A model generated the notes under the pieces. It made no database searches, had not been told where the DNA came from, and worked only from the letters and a program-made list of their open reading frames with translations. Shown piece by piece: positions 27,684 through 37,851 of a stretch of DNA of 64,000 nucleotides; positions within the stretch are counted from its first letter, which is position 1, and each line of letters begins with the position of its first letter. The position numbers were made by a program, and so were the translations under genes. This DNA comes from Geomobilimonas luticola (GTDB lineage Bacteria; Desulfobacterota; Desulfuromonadia; Geobacterales; Geobacteraceae), in assembly GCF_018476905.1 (NCBI RefSeq), contig NZ_JAHCVK010000008.1, positions 1 through 64,000 of the forward strand, written 5' to 3'.

Positions 27684-29810
27684 CTATTTCTCCGGCACAA
27701 ACCGCCGCTGGTGGCATCGATCACAGCTGTTCTGGTCCTTGACACTGAATGCCATGCTGAACCCATGACAGGAACCGCACGATTTCCCCTCCTCCATCTG
27801 CTTCATGGTGACGGGCCGGCGCTCTACCCCCGTCGGAATGAGCTTCTTATGGCAGTCCGCGCAGTTGTACCCCCGGCCCAAATGAACCTTGTGACTGAAG
27901 AGGGCATTGCCGACCATGCCGGGTATCTCGTAGCGCACCGCCTTGGTCACCGTATGACACTTCTCGCAGTTTTCGCTGGAGGTAAACGCCGATTTCCCGT
28001 CGTGGCAGGCGCCGCACGACTTCCCCTTCTCCATGTCGGGCATGGTCGCGCGGCGTGTCGCCAATCCCGGGCTGAATATCTTGTCGTGGCAGTCATTGCA
28101 GCTGTATGCGGCAATATGGAACTTGTGGCTGAAGAATGCCCCCGACTCCTTGAACCTGAGTTCCTTGACAGGGTGGCATTTCTCGCAGTTTTCCTTGACG
28201 CCGAACGCGGTCTTGGCGTCATGACAGGCCCCGCACGACCGTCCCTGCTCCATGTCGGCCATCTTGTACCGTTTCGCAGCCTTGCCGGTGGCAAAGATGC
28301 TGTTGTGGCAATCGGTGCATTTGTACATGCCGGCGTGGAACTTGTGACTGAAGAGAGTCGGGCCAGTCTCCGGCACCCTGAAAGTCACCTCGATGGTGCT
28401 CTTGTGACACCTGTTGCAGTCTCCCTTGACGGAGAAGCCGGTATTGCCGTCGTGGCACGCCCCGCAGGATGCTCCCTGCTCCATTTGCCCCATGGTATGA
28501 CGCTTGTTGTCCGGGCCTGCCTTGAACAGCTGGTTGTGGCAGTCGGCACACTTGTACATTTCCAGGTGCCTGGTATGGCTGAAAACGGCATCGTCGGTGA
28601 AGGTGAGTTCCTTTACCGGGTGACATTTGCCGCAGTTCCCCGCGACCGTGAAGGCACTCTTGCCGTCGTGGCATGCACCGCACGACTGTCCCTTCTCCAT
28701 CTCCGCCATGGAATAACGCCGGCTCTCGCTGCCGGTGCGAAACACCTTGTTGTGGCAGTCACCGCATGCGTACATCCCCTTGTGGAAATCGTGACTGAAG
28801 GTCACTTTCCCCGCATCCTTGATGTCGAACGTGACCTCCTTGGTGGAGGTATGGCACCTGTTGCAGCTTCCCGCCACGGAAAAGGCGATACTGCTGTCGT
28901 GGCAGGCACCGCACGACCGGGATTTCTCCATATCGGCCATGGTGTAACGTTTCGATCCGGCACCCCCGACGAAAATCCCGCTGTGACAGTCCGCACAGCG
29001 GTAAATGGTCAGGTGGAACTTGTGACTGAATAGGGCATCAGACGCCGGGAAGGGGACTTCCTTCACTCCCTTGTGGCACTTTCCGCAATCACCCTGTACC
29101 GAGAAACCGGTCTTGCCGTCATGACAGGCGCCGCACGACCGCCCGTTCGCCATCTCCTGCATGGTGTACCGCTTGCTGTTGGGACCGGCAACGAACAGCT
29201 TGCTGTGGCAGTCGCCGCACCCGTACATTCCCAGGTGGACCTTGTGGCTGAACTGGGCGTCCGCCGAAAACGGGATATCCTTCACCGTATGGCATTTCGT
29301 GCAGTTTTCCTTGACCGTGAACGCGGATTTGCCGTCATGGCAGGCACCGCAGGAGACACCACGTTCCATCTGGGCCATGGAAACAGGGGGATTGTCGGAG
29401 CTTGCCTTGAACAGCCTGTTATGGCACTCCCCGCAACTGTACATCCCCAGGTGGAAATTGTGACTGAATACCACCGCCCCGAAATCGGCAATCTCGATGG
29501 GAACTTCCTTTACCCGGTGACAGCGTACGCAGTCGGCCAAGGCAAAGGCCTTCTTCTTGTCGTGGCACGCACCGCAGGATTTTCCCTTCTCCATTTCTGC
29601 CATGGTGACGGGTGGATTTTTCTTCACCACGTTGTAGAGGGAATTATGACAGGTCGTACAACTTTTCCCCAGCCGGGCCAGGTGCACGTCGTGGTTGAAT
29701 TCTACCGTGCCGGCTGTCTCGGTGGTGAACGTGACGACCTTGTACTCCTTGGCGTAAATGAAGACGGGAAGAGTGCAGAGCAGAACCAGCAGAATGAATA
29801 AACGCCTCAC
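27684..29810 (-). CDS. 27-haem c-type cytochrome made of nine three-haem (c7-like) repeats
   Basis: 708 residues from the GTG at 29810: AAGGAG lies 6 bases upstream and the GTG start gives a clean signal peptide (about 1-20, ending VFIYA). An in-frame ATG at 29825 is the alternative. The mature protein has 27 CxxCH motifs in nine repeats of about 75 residues, each with three haems and a nearby FSHxxH histidine, as in polymers of cytochrome c7. I recall G. sulfurreducens GSU2210 as a protein of this haem count beside leuS. It would be a periplasmic electron conduit or store. The gene follows cheY by only 20 bp and closes the signalling operon. Confidence 0.9.
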   Translation of the reverse strand: MRRLFILLVLLCTLPVFIYAKEYKVVTFTTETAGTVEFNHDVHLARLGKSCTTCHNSLYNVVKKNPPVTMAEMEKGKSCGACHDKKKAFALADCVRCHRVKEVPIEIADFGAVVFSHNFHLGMYSCGECHNRLFKASSDNPPVSMAQMERGVSCGACHDGKSAFTVKENCTKCHTVKDIPFSADAQFSHKVHLGMYGCGDCHSKLFVAGPNSKRYTMQEMANGRSCGACHDGKTGFSVQGDCGKCHKGVKEVPFPASDALFSHKFHLTIYRCADCHSGIFVGGAGSKRYTMADMEKSRSCGACHDSSIAFSVAGSCNRCHTSTKEVTFDIKDAGKVTFSHDFHKGMYACGDCHNKVFRTGSESRRYSMAEMEKGQSCGACHDGKSAFTVAGNCGKCHPVKELTFTDDAVFSHTRHLEMYKCADCHNQLFKAGPDNKRHTMGQMEQGASCGACHDGNTGFSVKGDCNRCHKSTIEVTFRVPETGPTLFSHKFHAGMYKCTDCHNSIFATGKAAKRYKMADMEQGRSCGACHDAKTAFGVKENCEKCHPVKELRFKESGAFFSHKFHIAAYSCNDCHDKIFSPGLATRRATMPDMEKGKSCGACHDGKSAFTSSENCEKCHTVTKAVRYEIPGMVGNALFSHKVHLGRGYNCADCHKKLIPTGVERRPVTMKQMEEGKSCGSCHGFSMAFSVKDQNSCDRCHQRRFVPEK

Positions 29811-29830
29811 AAAGTTCTCCTTCATCCAAC

Positions 29831-30208
29831 TCAGGCGATCTTGAGCAACCCCTTGGCCACATCCAGAATCCGGTTGGGTTGTATCGGCTTGGTAATATAA
29901 TCGTTGGCTCCCAGCGCCAATGCCCGCTCCCGGTCCTCCTGGGCGCCTTCCGTGGTAATTACCACGATGGGGGTCTCTTTGTAGCCGGCATCATTGCGGA
30001 CCAGGCTGACCAGTTTGAGGCCATCCATGATCGGCATGTTGATATCGGTGAAGATCAGGTCGAATTTCTCGGCGGAAAGCTTTTTCAGCCCGTCCACCCC
30101 ATCGTTGGCCTCAACGATGCGGATTCCCCGCAGGCGCTTCAGGGCAAAGGAAATCAGCTGCCGCATGGTAGGTGAATCCTCAACGATCAAGACATTATAT
30201 TCTGACAT
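29831..30208 (-). CDS. cheY: CheY-like response regulator
   Basis: 125 residues, one receiver domain: D11/D12-type acidic pocket (VEDS), phosphoacceptor D55 (TDINMP), switch threonine in VVITTEG, and lysine in YITKPIQP. A strong GGAGGGG ribosome binding site. It probably takes phosphate from the CheA encoded in the same operon; whether it binds a flagellar motor or another output is not visible. Last signalling gene before the cytochrome. Confidence 0.9.
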   Translation of the reverse strand: MSEYNVLIVEDSPTMRQLISFALKRLRGIRIVEANDGVDGLKKLSAEKFDLIFTDINMPIMDGLKLVSLVRNDAGYKETPIVVITTEGAQEDRERALALGANDYITKPIQPNRILDVAKGLLKIA

Positions 30209-30241
30209 AGGTTATCCCCTCCAATAAATAAATGGCGCGCT

Positions 30242-31066
30242 CTATCTCGTCAGGAGATCGAGAAATCCCTGGATTGTCGACAGCTTCCGTTCCGAATCGG
30301 AGTAGAGCCGGGAGCTGAAGATCGCCGTGGCAGCATGCCCCGCCAGCAGCGTGAAGAGCTCGTAATCCACCTGGGCGAATTTGCTCTTCTGCTGCAGGAG
30401 CTTGTAGATCACGAGGGCACCGATCACATGCTCCTTTATCTTGAGGGGAATGCAGACCATGGGAGCCGCCATGTCCGGCTCGTAGGAGCCGACATCCTCC
30501 ACGAAATAGCTCTCTCCGCTCTTTGCCACCTCTCCGATGACCCCGTTCCCGAACTTTACCGACGGCACATCCTCCCGCTCCAGCCCCTCGGTGGCAACCG
30601 CCTGCAGTTCGTTGGTCTTTTCATCCAGGAGCATGATGGCGAACTCTTCCGCGCCGATCAGGTTAATGACGATCTCGGTGATGATCTGCAGCACCTCTTT
30701 GAAATCGAGGGTGGAGTGGAGCTGATAACTGGCGATGTAGAGATTGGCCAGGTTGTTGTTTTCCTGCTCGATCTCAACGTAACGGGTTGCGAAATCCTCG
30801 TTCTCCTCCTCCACCTCCCGTATGCGCCCAAGGATTTCTTCCTTTTCCTGCTCCAGCTCCTTGATGCGCGCTGTCAGCCTGAGGCTCTCGTCAGATGCCC
30901 CAGTGCGCCCCTCGGTGCTCCGGCTCGCCTCCTCCAGCTGCAACACACGGTAGCGGAGCCGCTCGTTCTCGCGCATCAGCTCGCCGGTAAACTCCGCTCC
31001 CTTTTTGAAGACCTGTAAAAACTCTTCCGCCTTGCTGTGAAGACCCCTGTCATCATCTGTCGCCAT
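30242..31066 (-). CDS. coiled-coil GAF-domain protein
   Basis: 274 residues. A long charged coiled coil (about 15-115) is followed by a GAF domain (about 125-265: LQIITEIVINLIGAEEFAIML through GALVIYKLL). There is no transmembrane segment, kinase or output domain, so it probably acts as a cytoplasmic sensor or scaffold. In this operon it lies between cheB and cheY, where it could feed a small-molecule or redox signal into the pathway. Confidence 0.8.
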   Translation of the reverse strand: MATDDDRGLHSKAEEFLQVFKKGAEFTGELMRENERLRYRVLQLEEASRSTEGRTGASDESLRLTARIKELEQEKEEILGRIREVEEENEDFATRYVEIEQENNNLANLYIASYQLHSTLDFKEVLQIITEIVINLIGAEEFAIMLLDEKTNELQAVATEGLEREDVPSVKFGNGVIGEVAKSGESYFVEDVGSYEPDMAAPMVCIPLKIKEHVIGALVIYKLLQQKSKFAQVDYELFTLLAGHAATAIFSSRLYSDSERKLSTIQGFLDLLTR

Positions 31067-31092
31067 ACGTCACCCCTGTGTGTAGGTTTCAA

Positions 31093-32178
31093 TCAAATCC
31101 CGTGCACGAGACCGCACCTGTCCATTATTTCCCGTGCCATCCGGTCGAGCGGGGCAACTCCATCCACCACTCCCGTGGCAATGGCCTCCCGCGGCATGCC
31201 GAACACCACCGACGACTCCTCCGACTCTGCCAGCACCTGCCCGCCGGCCGCCTTGATAGCCCGTACCCCCCGGCTGCCGTCATTTCCCATACCGGTCAGG
31301 ACAACCCCAAGCAGACGCTCGCCGTAAATCCCGGCAAGCGAATCGAACATGACATCCACGGAAGGGACATAGCGGTCCTGAGCCGAAGGCTTGGCCAGTC
31401 GTGCCACAACCTCGCCGTTTTTCAGCGTCTGGAATACCAGATTAAGGCCGCCCGGCGCAACAAGAACCCTTCCCGGCCTGACATGATCGCCATCGGCCGC
31501 CTCCTTGATCTCAAGTGCCGACCCGCGATTCAGCCGTTCGGCAAAAGCCTTGGTGAAACCGGCCGGCATGTGCTGGGATATCAGGATCGCCACGGGATGG
31601 GGAGAGGCAAACGCAGAGAGTATGGTCTGCAGAGCCGGCGGTCCCCCCGTGGATGCACCGATGGCAATGACGTCCCTGAGAGGCTGTCCCCCCCGCAACG
31701 GTGGCGAAGCTGGAGCTTTCTTTTTCTTCCGGACCGGAACTTCGGCCGCGTGCACCGCTTCACGACGCTTGATCCCTGCCATGTTAAGGTTGAAGACGTT
31801 ACAGACCTTCTCCTGCAAATCCTCCCGAATTTTCAGGAGCTGGTCCGAAATGGCGGTCGTTGGCTTGGCTATGAAATCGACGGCTCCCAGTTCCAGTGCC
31901 TTGAATACGCGCTCGTCCTCGCTCCGGGCACTGATGACGATTACCGGCGTGGGACAGGTATTCATGACGATCCGCAGCAGGGTAAAACCGTCCATCTTCG
32001 GCATTTCCAGATCCAGGGTAACGAGATCGGGCCGCAGGTCCAGAATGCGACGGATACCTTCCTCACCATCCGCTGCATACCCGACAACCTGCACGTTTTC
32101 CATCACCTCGAGCATCTTGGTTATGGTGCGGCGGTTGTAGGCGGAATCGTCGATGACCACCACCCTTATCACGGACAT
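31093..32178 (-). CDS. cheB: chemotaxis response regulator protein-glutamate methylesterase
   Basis: 361 residues. N-terminal receiver (phosphoacceptor D56 in LDLEMP), a linker, and the C-terminal methylesterase with the catalytic serine in AIGASTGGP, histidine in SQHMPAGF and aspartate in GMGNDG. It demethylates or deamidates receptor glutamates when phosphorylated. It overlaps cheR by 10 bp. Confidence 0.95.
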   Translation of the reverse strand: MSVIRVVVIDDSAYNRRTITKMLEVMENVQVVGYAADGEEGIRRILDLRPDLVTLDLEMPKMDGFTLLRIVMNTCPTPVIVISARSEDERVFKALELGAVDFIAKPTTAISDQLLKIREDLQEKVCNVFNLNMAGIKRREAVHAAEVPVRKKKKAPASPPLRGGQPLRDVIAIGASTGGPPALQTILSAFASPHPVAILISQHMPAGFTKAFAERLNRGSALEIKEAADGDHVRPGRVLVAPGGLNLVFQTLKNGEVVARLAKPSAQDRYVPSVDVMFDSLAGIYGERLLGVVLTGMGNDGSRGVRAIKAAGGQVLAESEESSVVFGMPREAIATGVVDGVAPLDRMAREIMDRCGLVHGI

Positions 32179-33047
32179 GGGAACCCTCCGCTGCCGGCGA
32201 GGGGCTTCTGGTAGACCATGTCGTTCTGGAGGTGACGCAGGGAAAAAGCGGTCGATATGTTCATGAGCGACTCGGAATGACCGAGGAGGAGGAACCCTCC
32301 ATCTTCGAGTGCCTTGTGGAAAGAGTCGATTACCCGTTTTTTGGCCACCTGGTCAAAATAGATGATGACGTTGCGGCAGAAGATGATATCCATTTTGCCG
32401 AGCATGGCCAGCCGGCCCATATCGAACAGGTTCAGGTGGCTGATGGTTACCAGTTCCTTGACCTGGTCCGCGACCCGGAAGGCACCCTCCTGCTCGACAA
32501 AAAAACGTCTGATGTACTGTTCGTCGGTGGTCCGGAAGGACGAACGGCCGTAGACCGCCTTGCGTGCCTGCTGGAGGACCTTGTGGCATATGTCGGTACC
32601 GATGATCTCGATACGCCAGTCCTTGCACGCTCCCATTTCCAGGAGCAGCATCGCAATGGTATAGGGCTCTTCGCCGCTGGAGCAGCCGGCACTCCATATC
32701 CGGAGTGAACGGTCCCCCCGTTTCTCTTTTGCCTTCTTCAGTTCCGGCAGAATTTCGTCGGTAAAGGCCTTGAGTTGGAATATCTCCCGGAAAAAATAGG
32801 TTTCGTTGGTCGTCAGGACGTCCATGATGTCGGACAATTCCTGGTCCTTCTTCCGGTTGTACTTGAGAAAATGGTAGTAATCCTTGTACCCGGCCAACTG
32901 GTGGAGCGCGAGCCGCCGCGCCAGACGTTTTTCCAGAAGGTACTTGGAATCGTTGTCAAAGAAAAGTCCGCAATGGGCATAAATGACATCGCGAATCAGG
33001 CGAAAATCCTCATCCGCCATCGGAATATCCGGTTCCAGAGAAAACAT
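32169..33047 (-). CDS. cheR: chemotaxis protein methyltransferase
   Basis: 292 residues. Short N-terminal helical domain, then the SAM-dependent methyltransferase with [22 protein letters not shown] and [11 protein letters not shown], all diagnostic for CheR. It methylates receptor glutamates to adjust sensitivity. The start shares a TAATG overlap with the HEAT gene and the stop overlaps cheB. Confidence 0.95.
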   Translation of the reverse strand: MFSLEPDIPMADEDFRLIRDVIYAHCGLFFDNDSKYLLEKRLARRLALHQLAGYKDYYHFLKYNRKKDQELSDIMDVLTTNETYFFREIFQLKAFTDEILPELKKAKEKRGDRSLRIWSAGCSSGEEPYTIAMLLLEMGACKDWRIEIIGTDICHKVLQQARKAVYGRSSFRTTDEQYIRRFFVEQEGAFRVADQVKELVTISHLNLFDMGRLAMLGKMDIIFCRNVIIYFDQVAKKRVIDSFHKALEDGGFLLLGHSESLMNISTAFSLRHLQNDMVYQKPLAGSGGFPCP

Positions 33048-35062
33048 TATTTGAACCTGCCCATGATATCCTGTATCTCGCCTTTGACGAGGTCGTCCGT
33101 CTCGGCCTTCAGCGCTTTCTCAAGATACGGTAACGCCCGCTCCCCCAGCCTGGCCGCCAGGGTTCTGATGAAGGTACTGCGCACATCCCAATGGGGGTGG
33201 GCCAGGATATCTTCACTGCTGGCCAGGAGGGTCGATTCATCGCTTTCGGCGAGGATTTCTATGGCGGACTTGACCACTTCCTCGTCGGGATTGTCCAGCG
33301 TCCGGCGCACCTGCGCCAGGGCGGCATCCCCCCCGATGGATGACAGCGCTTCAAGGGCGGAGATCATGATCAGCCCGTCGGCCCCCTCCATGGCTTCAAT
33401 GACCGCATTCAATGCCCGTTCGCCGCCGATTTTGCCAAGGCTCTTCAGCACCGTGCACTTCACCCACGGATCGTCGTCCCGAAGGGCAAGGAGAAGGGGC
33501 TCCCGGCACTCTTCACTTCCCAGTTCTCCCAAGGCCCCGGCAGCGGCAATCCGCACATCAGGCTCTTCATCCATCAGCGCCTTGACGAAATGACCGGCAC
33601 TTTCCGGCAGCCGCAGGCTGGCAAGGGCGGTGACGGCATTCCGGCGAACCAGCATATCTTCATCCTTCATGAGGAAGGCGAGACGGTCTGCCTCTCGGAG
33701 AGCCGCATAGAGGATCACTGCATCGCGTCGCCGATCAGACGACTCGGCAACGGCCATTTTCTGGGCAATCGTCAGCACCGACGCTCCATCCGCCTCTGCC
33801 AGCCGGGCAAGGGCATCGATTGCCCCTTCCCGGACCTCGGGTTCAGGGTCATCCAGAAGGCCGGCCAGAGTCCCGACCATATCCGTCAGTCCTGTCTTGC
33901 CGCACGCAAGGGCGGCCATCCGGCGCAGCACCGGGTTTCCGCTCCCCATTCCCTCCCGAAGGATTGCGCCACACTCCCCATAACGGAGTTCGCCGCATAC
34001 ATAGGCGATGAAACAGCGTTCCTCGTCATCGGCATGGGCAAACTCCCTGACAAGAAGGGATGCGCCCACTTCCCCCATGCAGCTAAAGGCCTGGATGCAG
34101 TTTCGGCGAAGACGGTCGTCGCGGCATCCCTGCAGCAGGGGCCCGACCGCCCGTTCGTCCCCGATGAGGCCAAGGAGCAGAACCAGCGCCTCCTTGAGGG
34201 GTTTTTCCGCCGTTTCGACGGATGTCAGCAGCCCGTCCACAAAGGGGGACCCCGCCAGTTCCCGCAGCTGGACATGCAGTTGCCGTTGTGCCTCGTCGTC
34301 TAGCCGGCCCCTGACTTTGAAAATCGCCAGCGCTGCCGCTTCCCGTGCATTGCGGACTCTTTCCTTGAGCCCCTCCACCAGGAGGGGGATTGCCTCTGCG
34401 TCTCCTACGGCGCCAAGACAGTCAAAGACCGCCTTCTTCAGGAGATTGGTCTCCACCAGCGGGGAAATGACGGCCATGGGCAACGGCCTGCCTATTTTCC
34501 CCAAGGCTTCCAGGATGGTGTAGCTGAGCCAGATATCATTTTTCCCCAGGGCCTGCACGAGGGGAGTGATACCCCGCGGGTCCCCGATCTTTCCGAGATT
34601 CTCCGCCGCGGCAGCGCTCACGTTGGGATCAACGTCATCAAGGGCGCTGATGAGGAGGGGAACGGGGGTGACATCGCCGATGCTTCCCATAATGTCGATG
34701 ACGAATTTGCGCACGTCGTGGTCGTCGTCGTTAATGTGGCGCGACAGGCAGGGGACGGCAAGCCGGCCCAGCCGTTCCAGGGTCTCCACCGCCGAATTGC
34801 GCAGGCCGGCGTTGTCGTGGGACCTGAGCATGAGCACCAGCTCTTCCATCACCCCGTCGTCGGGTCCCGATGCCAGGAGCAGATCCACTGCCTCCTTGCG
34901 GACCCTCCAGCTGGAATCACCGAGTGCGAGGAAAATGTCGTTCCTGATCTCCGCCAGAGGGCGGCCGGCCATTCCCATAACTGCCTGTCTCCGCACCTCT
35001 TCGTCGGAGGAGCGGAGCTGGTCGGCCTGAATATCGCTTGTCGTCCCTGTCTCCATGATCAC
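33047..35062 (-). CDS. HEAT-repeat protein of the che-type operon
   Basis: 671 residues made almost entirely of helical HEAT/PBS-lyase-like repeats of about 31 residues (for example ALDDVDPNVSAAAAENLGKIGDP, repeated across the length). No catalytic domain, signal peptide or membrane segment. Such solenoids bind partner proteins, so it may act as a scaffold or allosteric adaptor for the cluster. It overlaps the upstream regulator gene by 4 bp (ATGA) and cheR by one base. HEAT proteins are not core chemotaxis parts. Confidence 0.85.
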   Translation of the reverse strand: MIMETGTTSDIQADQLRSSDEEVRRQAVMGMAGRPLAEIRNDIFLALGDSSWRVRKEAVDLLLASGPDDGVMEELVLMLRSHDNAGLRNSAVETLERLGRLAVPCLSRHINDDDHDVRKFVIDIMGSIGDVTPVPLLISALDDVDPNVSAAAAENLGKIGDPRGITPLVQALGKNDIWLSYTILEALGKIGRPLPMAVISPLVETNLLKKAVFDCLGAVGDAEAIPLLVEGLKERVRNAREAAALAIFKVRGRLDDEAQRQLHVQLRELAGSPFVDGLLTSVETAEKPLKEALVLLLGLIGDERAVGPLLQGCRDDRLRRNCIQAFSCMGEVGASLLVREFAHADDEERCFIAYVCGELRYGECGAILREGMGSGNPVLRRMAALACGKTGLTDMVGTLAGLLDDPEPEVREGAIDALARLAEADGASVLTIAQKMAVAESSDRRRDAVILYAALREADRLAFLMKDEDMLVRRNAVTALASLRLPESAGHFVKALMDEEPDVRIAAAGALGELGSEECREPLLLALRDDDPWVKCTVLKSLGKIGGERALNAVIEAMEGADGLIMISALEALSSIGGDAALAQVRRTLDNPDEEVVKSAIEILAESDESTLLASSEDILAHPHWDVRSTFIRTLAARLGERALPYLEKALKAETDDLVKGEIQDIMGRFK

Positions 35063-36087
35063 AGACCCAGTTCCTGTTTTTTCTTGGCAATCAGCTCCTC
35101 AAAGGCATCTCTTAGATAGCTGGAACCGGTACGCACCTCCGCGGTGACACGCCGGTCATAGAGAGCCGTTCCTTCCCGGATGTCATCGGCCAGAAGTTCG
35201 TACAGGGTTCCCTTGCGGACCCCCTCCTCAACCTGCGCCTGATTGTAGAGGACGATATCCGATACGATGATGCGCGCCAGGCGCTTCGCCTTTACATGGG
35301 CCTCGGCGAGTTCCGGCGAACTCTCCGCAGCCGGAATGGACGTTTCCTGTTCTTCGTCCTGCCTGAGCTCCTGACGGGTGGCCTCCTGGTCGGCAATTTC
35401 CTGGCGGGAGAGCTCCTCGGGGGAGGCGTGCCCCTCTTCCTCGGCAGCTGCGGACTTGGCTGGCAGCGCATCAACCGGCGCCTGTCCCGCAACGAGGCGG
35501 TACACCATCGCCGCCAGGGAGTCGGGGATATGATGTTTCTCGATATAGTCGTCCGCACCATAGAGGGACTTGGGAGAGCGCTTGTACCGCGTCTTGTCAT
35601 AGATGGATGCGATCAGGATAATCTTCACGGCAGCGAGCGAGGGGTTTTTCCTGATCGCGTCGCAGACTTCGAACCCGTACATGGAAGGAAGCGCCACGTC
35701 GAGCAGTACAACGGCGGGAACCATCTGTTCGATGGCAGCCAGGGTCTCGCGGCCATCGTTATAGACAAGCACGTCGAAGGGTTCGGGGGCGAGAACCCGC
35801 TGGACCGCTGCGCAAAAGGAGGCACTCTCATGGGCCACCACAACCTTCACCCGCTCGCCGGCAGGGGCGGAAACCGCTGCGGCCGGGGGAGTCGATTTCT
35901 CCACGGGCGGAGATGCCTGGGGTAGCGTTGCCGGAGGAACGGGGGCATGCCCCGCAGAAGGGGCGCCCTTCCGGACCACGCGAAAAATCGCCCGGCACTT
36001 GCTGCACCGCAGCTTGACCCCCTCCGCACCGACCTTTCCGTCATCAAGACTGAAGCGTGTTTTACAACTCGGACAAACAATCAGCAT
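35059..36087 (-). CDS. zinc-finger (MJ0042-type) response regulator with extended tail
   Basis: 342 residues. The first 40 have CPSCKTRF and CSKCRAIF, an MJ0042-type zinc finger. A proline-rich linker leads to a receiver domain (about 78-200, phosphoacceptor aspartate in LLDVALP), then an acidic linker and a helical C-terminal region (about 260-342) of unknown fold. The zinc finger plus receiver is typical of Geobacter and myxobacterial regulators. It may act on the HEAT protein encoded next to it, with which it overlaps by 4 bp. Confidence 0.82.
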   Translation of the reverse strand: MLIVCPSCKTRFSLDDGKVGAEGVKLRCSKCRAIFRVVRKGAPSAGHAPVPPATLPQASPPVEKSTPPAAAVSAPAGERVKVVVAHESASFCAAVQRVLAPEPFDVLVYNDGRETLAAIEQMVPAVVLLDVALPSMYGFEVCDAIRKNPSLAAVKIILIASIYDKTRYKRSPKSLYGADDYIEKHHIPDSLAAMVYRLVAGQAPVDALPAKSAAAEEEGHASPEELSRQEIADQEATRQELRQDEEQETSIPAAESSPELAEAHVKAKRLARIIVSDIVLYNQAQVEEGVRKGTLYELLADDIREGTALYDRRVTAEVRTGSSYLRDAFEELIAKKKQELGL

Positions 36088-36117
36088 GTGTATATCATTC
36101 CTTTCACGGCACCACTC

Positions 36118-36600
36118 TCAGCAGCCCTTCTTTCCCATATCCAGCAACCCGAGCTCATCGGCTTCGCGGGAGGTGATGATACGGTCCAGATTGAGGAGCA
36201 TGACCATGTTTTCCTTTACCAGACAGACACCCACAAGATAGGTGGCACCAATGCCGGTGGCCACCTGGGGAGGCGGCTTGATATCCTTGACCGGCACCGT
36301 GATCACCTCCGTTACATCGTCAACCACCAGACCGAGCAACTGGCTGGCGACCTTGACGATCAGCAACCGCGTGCTCTGATCGTTGGGACGCCTGGGAAAG
36401 TCGAACCTGCTCCGGAGATCCACGACCGGGATGACAGCTCCACGAAGATTGATGACCCCTTCAACAAAGCCGGGAGCCTTGGGAAGGGTCGTCATCTTCA
36501 TCGGCCGGATAATCTCTTTGATACGCATGATGTCGGCCGCATAGATATCATCGCCGAGCCGGAAACAGGCAACCTGGATTTCTTGGATATCATTGGTCAT
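36118..36600 (-). CDS. cheW: CheW coupling protein
   Basis: 160 residues from the ATG at 36600; a start 27 bp upstream is possible. The CheW beta-barrel pattern is clear (ACFRLGDDIYAADI, GVINLRGAVIPVVDL, LLGLVVDDVTEVI). It links the receptor to CheA. One of two CheW genes in this operon, which suggests either two receptor classes or different array positions. Confidence 0.9.
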   Translation of the reverse strand: MTNDIQEIQVACFRLGDDIYAADIMRIKEIIRPMKMTTLPKAPGFVEGVINLRGAVIPVVDLRSRFDFPRRPNDQSTRLLIVKVASQLLGLVVDDVTEVITVPVKDIKPPPQVATGIGATYLVGVCLVKENMVMLLNLDRIITSREADELGLLDMGKKGC

Positions 36601-36678
36601 GGCAAATTGTATCCCCACGGAGCACATGCCGGTACGGCAGAACAGGAGCGACAGCGGTCCCGAAGGCCGGCTGCCGGG

Positions 36679-37050
36679 CTATTTGTTAAGGAGCCCTTCG
36701 ATGGTTTCGATAACCTTGGCGGACTTGAACGGCTTGGTTATGTAGGCGTCAGCCCCCATCTCCATGCCGCGGGCGTAATCCTGGCTGTTTTTCTTGGCAG
36801 TCAGCATGACCACCGGGATACCCTTCGTCGCAGGGTCTTCCTTGATATGGCGGCATACCTCGAATCCATCGAGCTCCGGCAGCATGATGTCGAGAATGAC
36901 CAGATCAGGAGGGTTGGCAGCTATCTCTTCGAGAGCTGACCTGCCATCCATGACACCTGTTACGTTGTACCCTTTTGAGGAGAGAAGAATGCTTTCCAGC
37001 TTCAGAAGGCTTTCCTCGTCCTCAACAACAAGTATCTTGTTCTTATGCAT
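36679..37050 (-). CDS. single-domain response regulator
   Basis: 123 residues from the ATG at 37050, set by AAGGAG 8 bases upstream. One receiver domain: VVEDEES, phosphoacceptor D54 (LDIMLPELDG), VMLTAKK and ITKPFK. It lies between the two cheW genes and is a third free-standing receiver in the operon. It may be an output or a phosphate sink for CheA. Confidence 0.88.
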   Translation of the reverse strand: MHKNKILVVEDEESLLKLESILLSSKGYNVTGVMDGRSALEEIAANPPDLVILDIMLPELDGFEVCRHIKEDPATKGIPVVMLTAKKNSQDYARGMEMGADAYITKPFKSAKVIETIEGLLNK

Positions 37051-37071
37051 GACGGCTCCTTTCGTAACCAC

Positions 37072-37833
37072 CTAGTGTAACGAAATATCGAGAATTTTCT
37101 CCATATTCAGAAGAATGAGCATCTGCCCGCCAAACCGCCCCAGCCCGTTGACAAACTCCCGGTCGATGCCATCGAGAACGGCGGGTGGCGGCTCGATGCT
37201 CGCGGTTTCGATCCGGACTACCTGGACGACCTCGTCCACCATGAGTCCGCTGAACTCATCCTGCCGTTTCACGACGATGATGCGGCTCTTGCCGGTCTGC
37301 TCCCTTGGGGTGAAGCCAAGACGCTGGCGCATGTCGTACACCGGAATGATGATCCCACGAAGAGACAGTATGCCGGTGACAAACCGGGGAACCCGGGGGA
37401 CTTCCGTCACCTCGCGGGGCTTGATGATCTCCTTGATCTCCATGATGTTAACAGCATAATTCTCCTCCGCTACCCTGAAACAGAGAAACTCCTGGAATTC
37501 GCGGGTCTCGGTGGCAGCTGCGGTCATGAACACCGCATCGTCGTCACACCCTGCAGTTTCACGCCCCTCCAGCAACTGCGCCAGGGGATCGAACTGCCGT
37601 GAAGCCGTTTCTGCTGCGGTTACGGGAAGAACCGGCCTTTCCTCACGGGTGAACAGCTCCTCGATCTGCTGCGAAAAGGGCTCCGCTCCCGGTTGAACCG
37701 ATTCGCCACCGGCGTCATCGGGCACCGCCTCCGTTTCCAGCTGCGACTCGGGCTGGGCCACGGCAGGAGCCGGTTCGACGGGAGCACCGCCGCCCCGCTC
37801 CTGCGCTTTTTTTCTGATATCCGCAAGGTTCAT
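37072..37833 (-). CDS. cheW: CheW-like coupling protein with N-terminal extension
   Basis: 253 residues. A CheW domain occupies about 112-250 (EFLCFRVAEENYAVNIMEI, ILSLRGIIIPVYDM, GLMVDEVVQVV). The first 110 residues are acidic, rich in Glu/Ala/Pro and probably disordered, which is unusual for CheW and may bind a further partner. It starts 18 bp after the ATPase gene. Confidence 0.88.
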   Translation of the reverse strand: MNLADIRKKAQERGGGAPVEPAPAVAQPESQLETEAVPDDAGGESVQPGAEPFSQQIEELFTREERPVLPVTAAETASRQFDPLAQLLEGRETAGCDDDAVFMTAAATETREFQEFLCFRVAEENYAVNIMEIKEIIKPREVTEVPRVPRFVTGILSLRGIIIPVYDMRQRLGFTPREQTGKSRIIVVKRQDEFSGLMVDEVVQVVRIETASIEPPPAVLDGIDREFVNGLGRFGGQMLILLNMEKILDISLH

Positions 37834-37851
37834 GCTCTACCCCGTCCCGCT

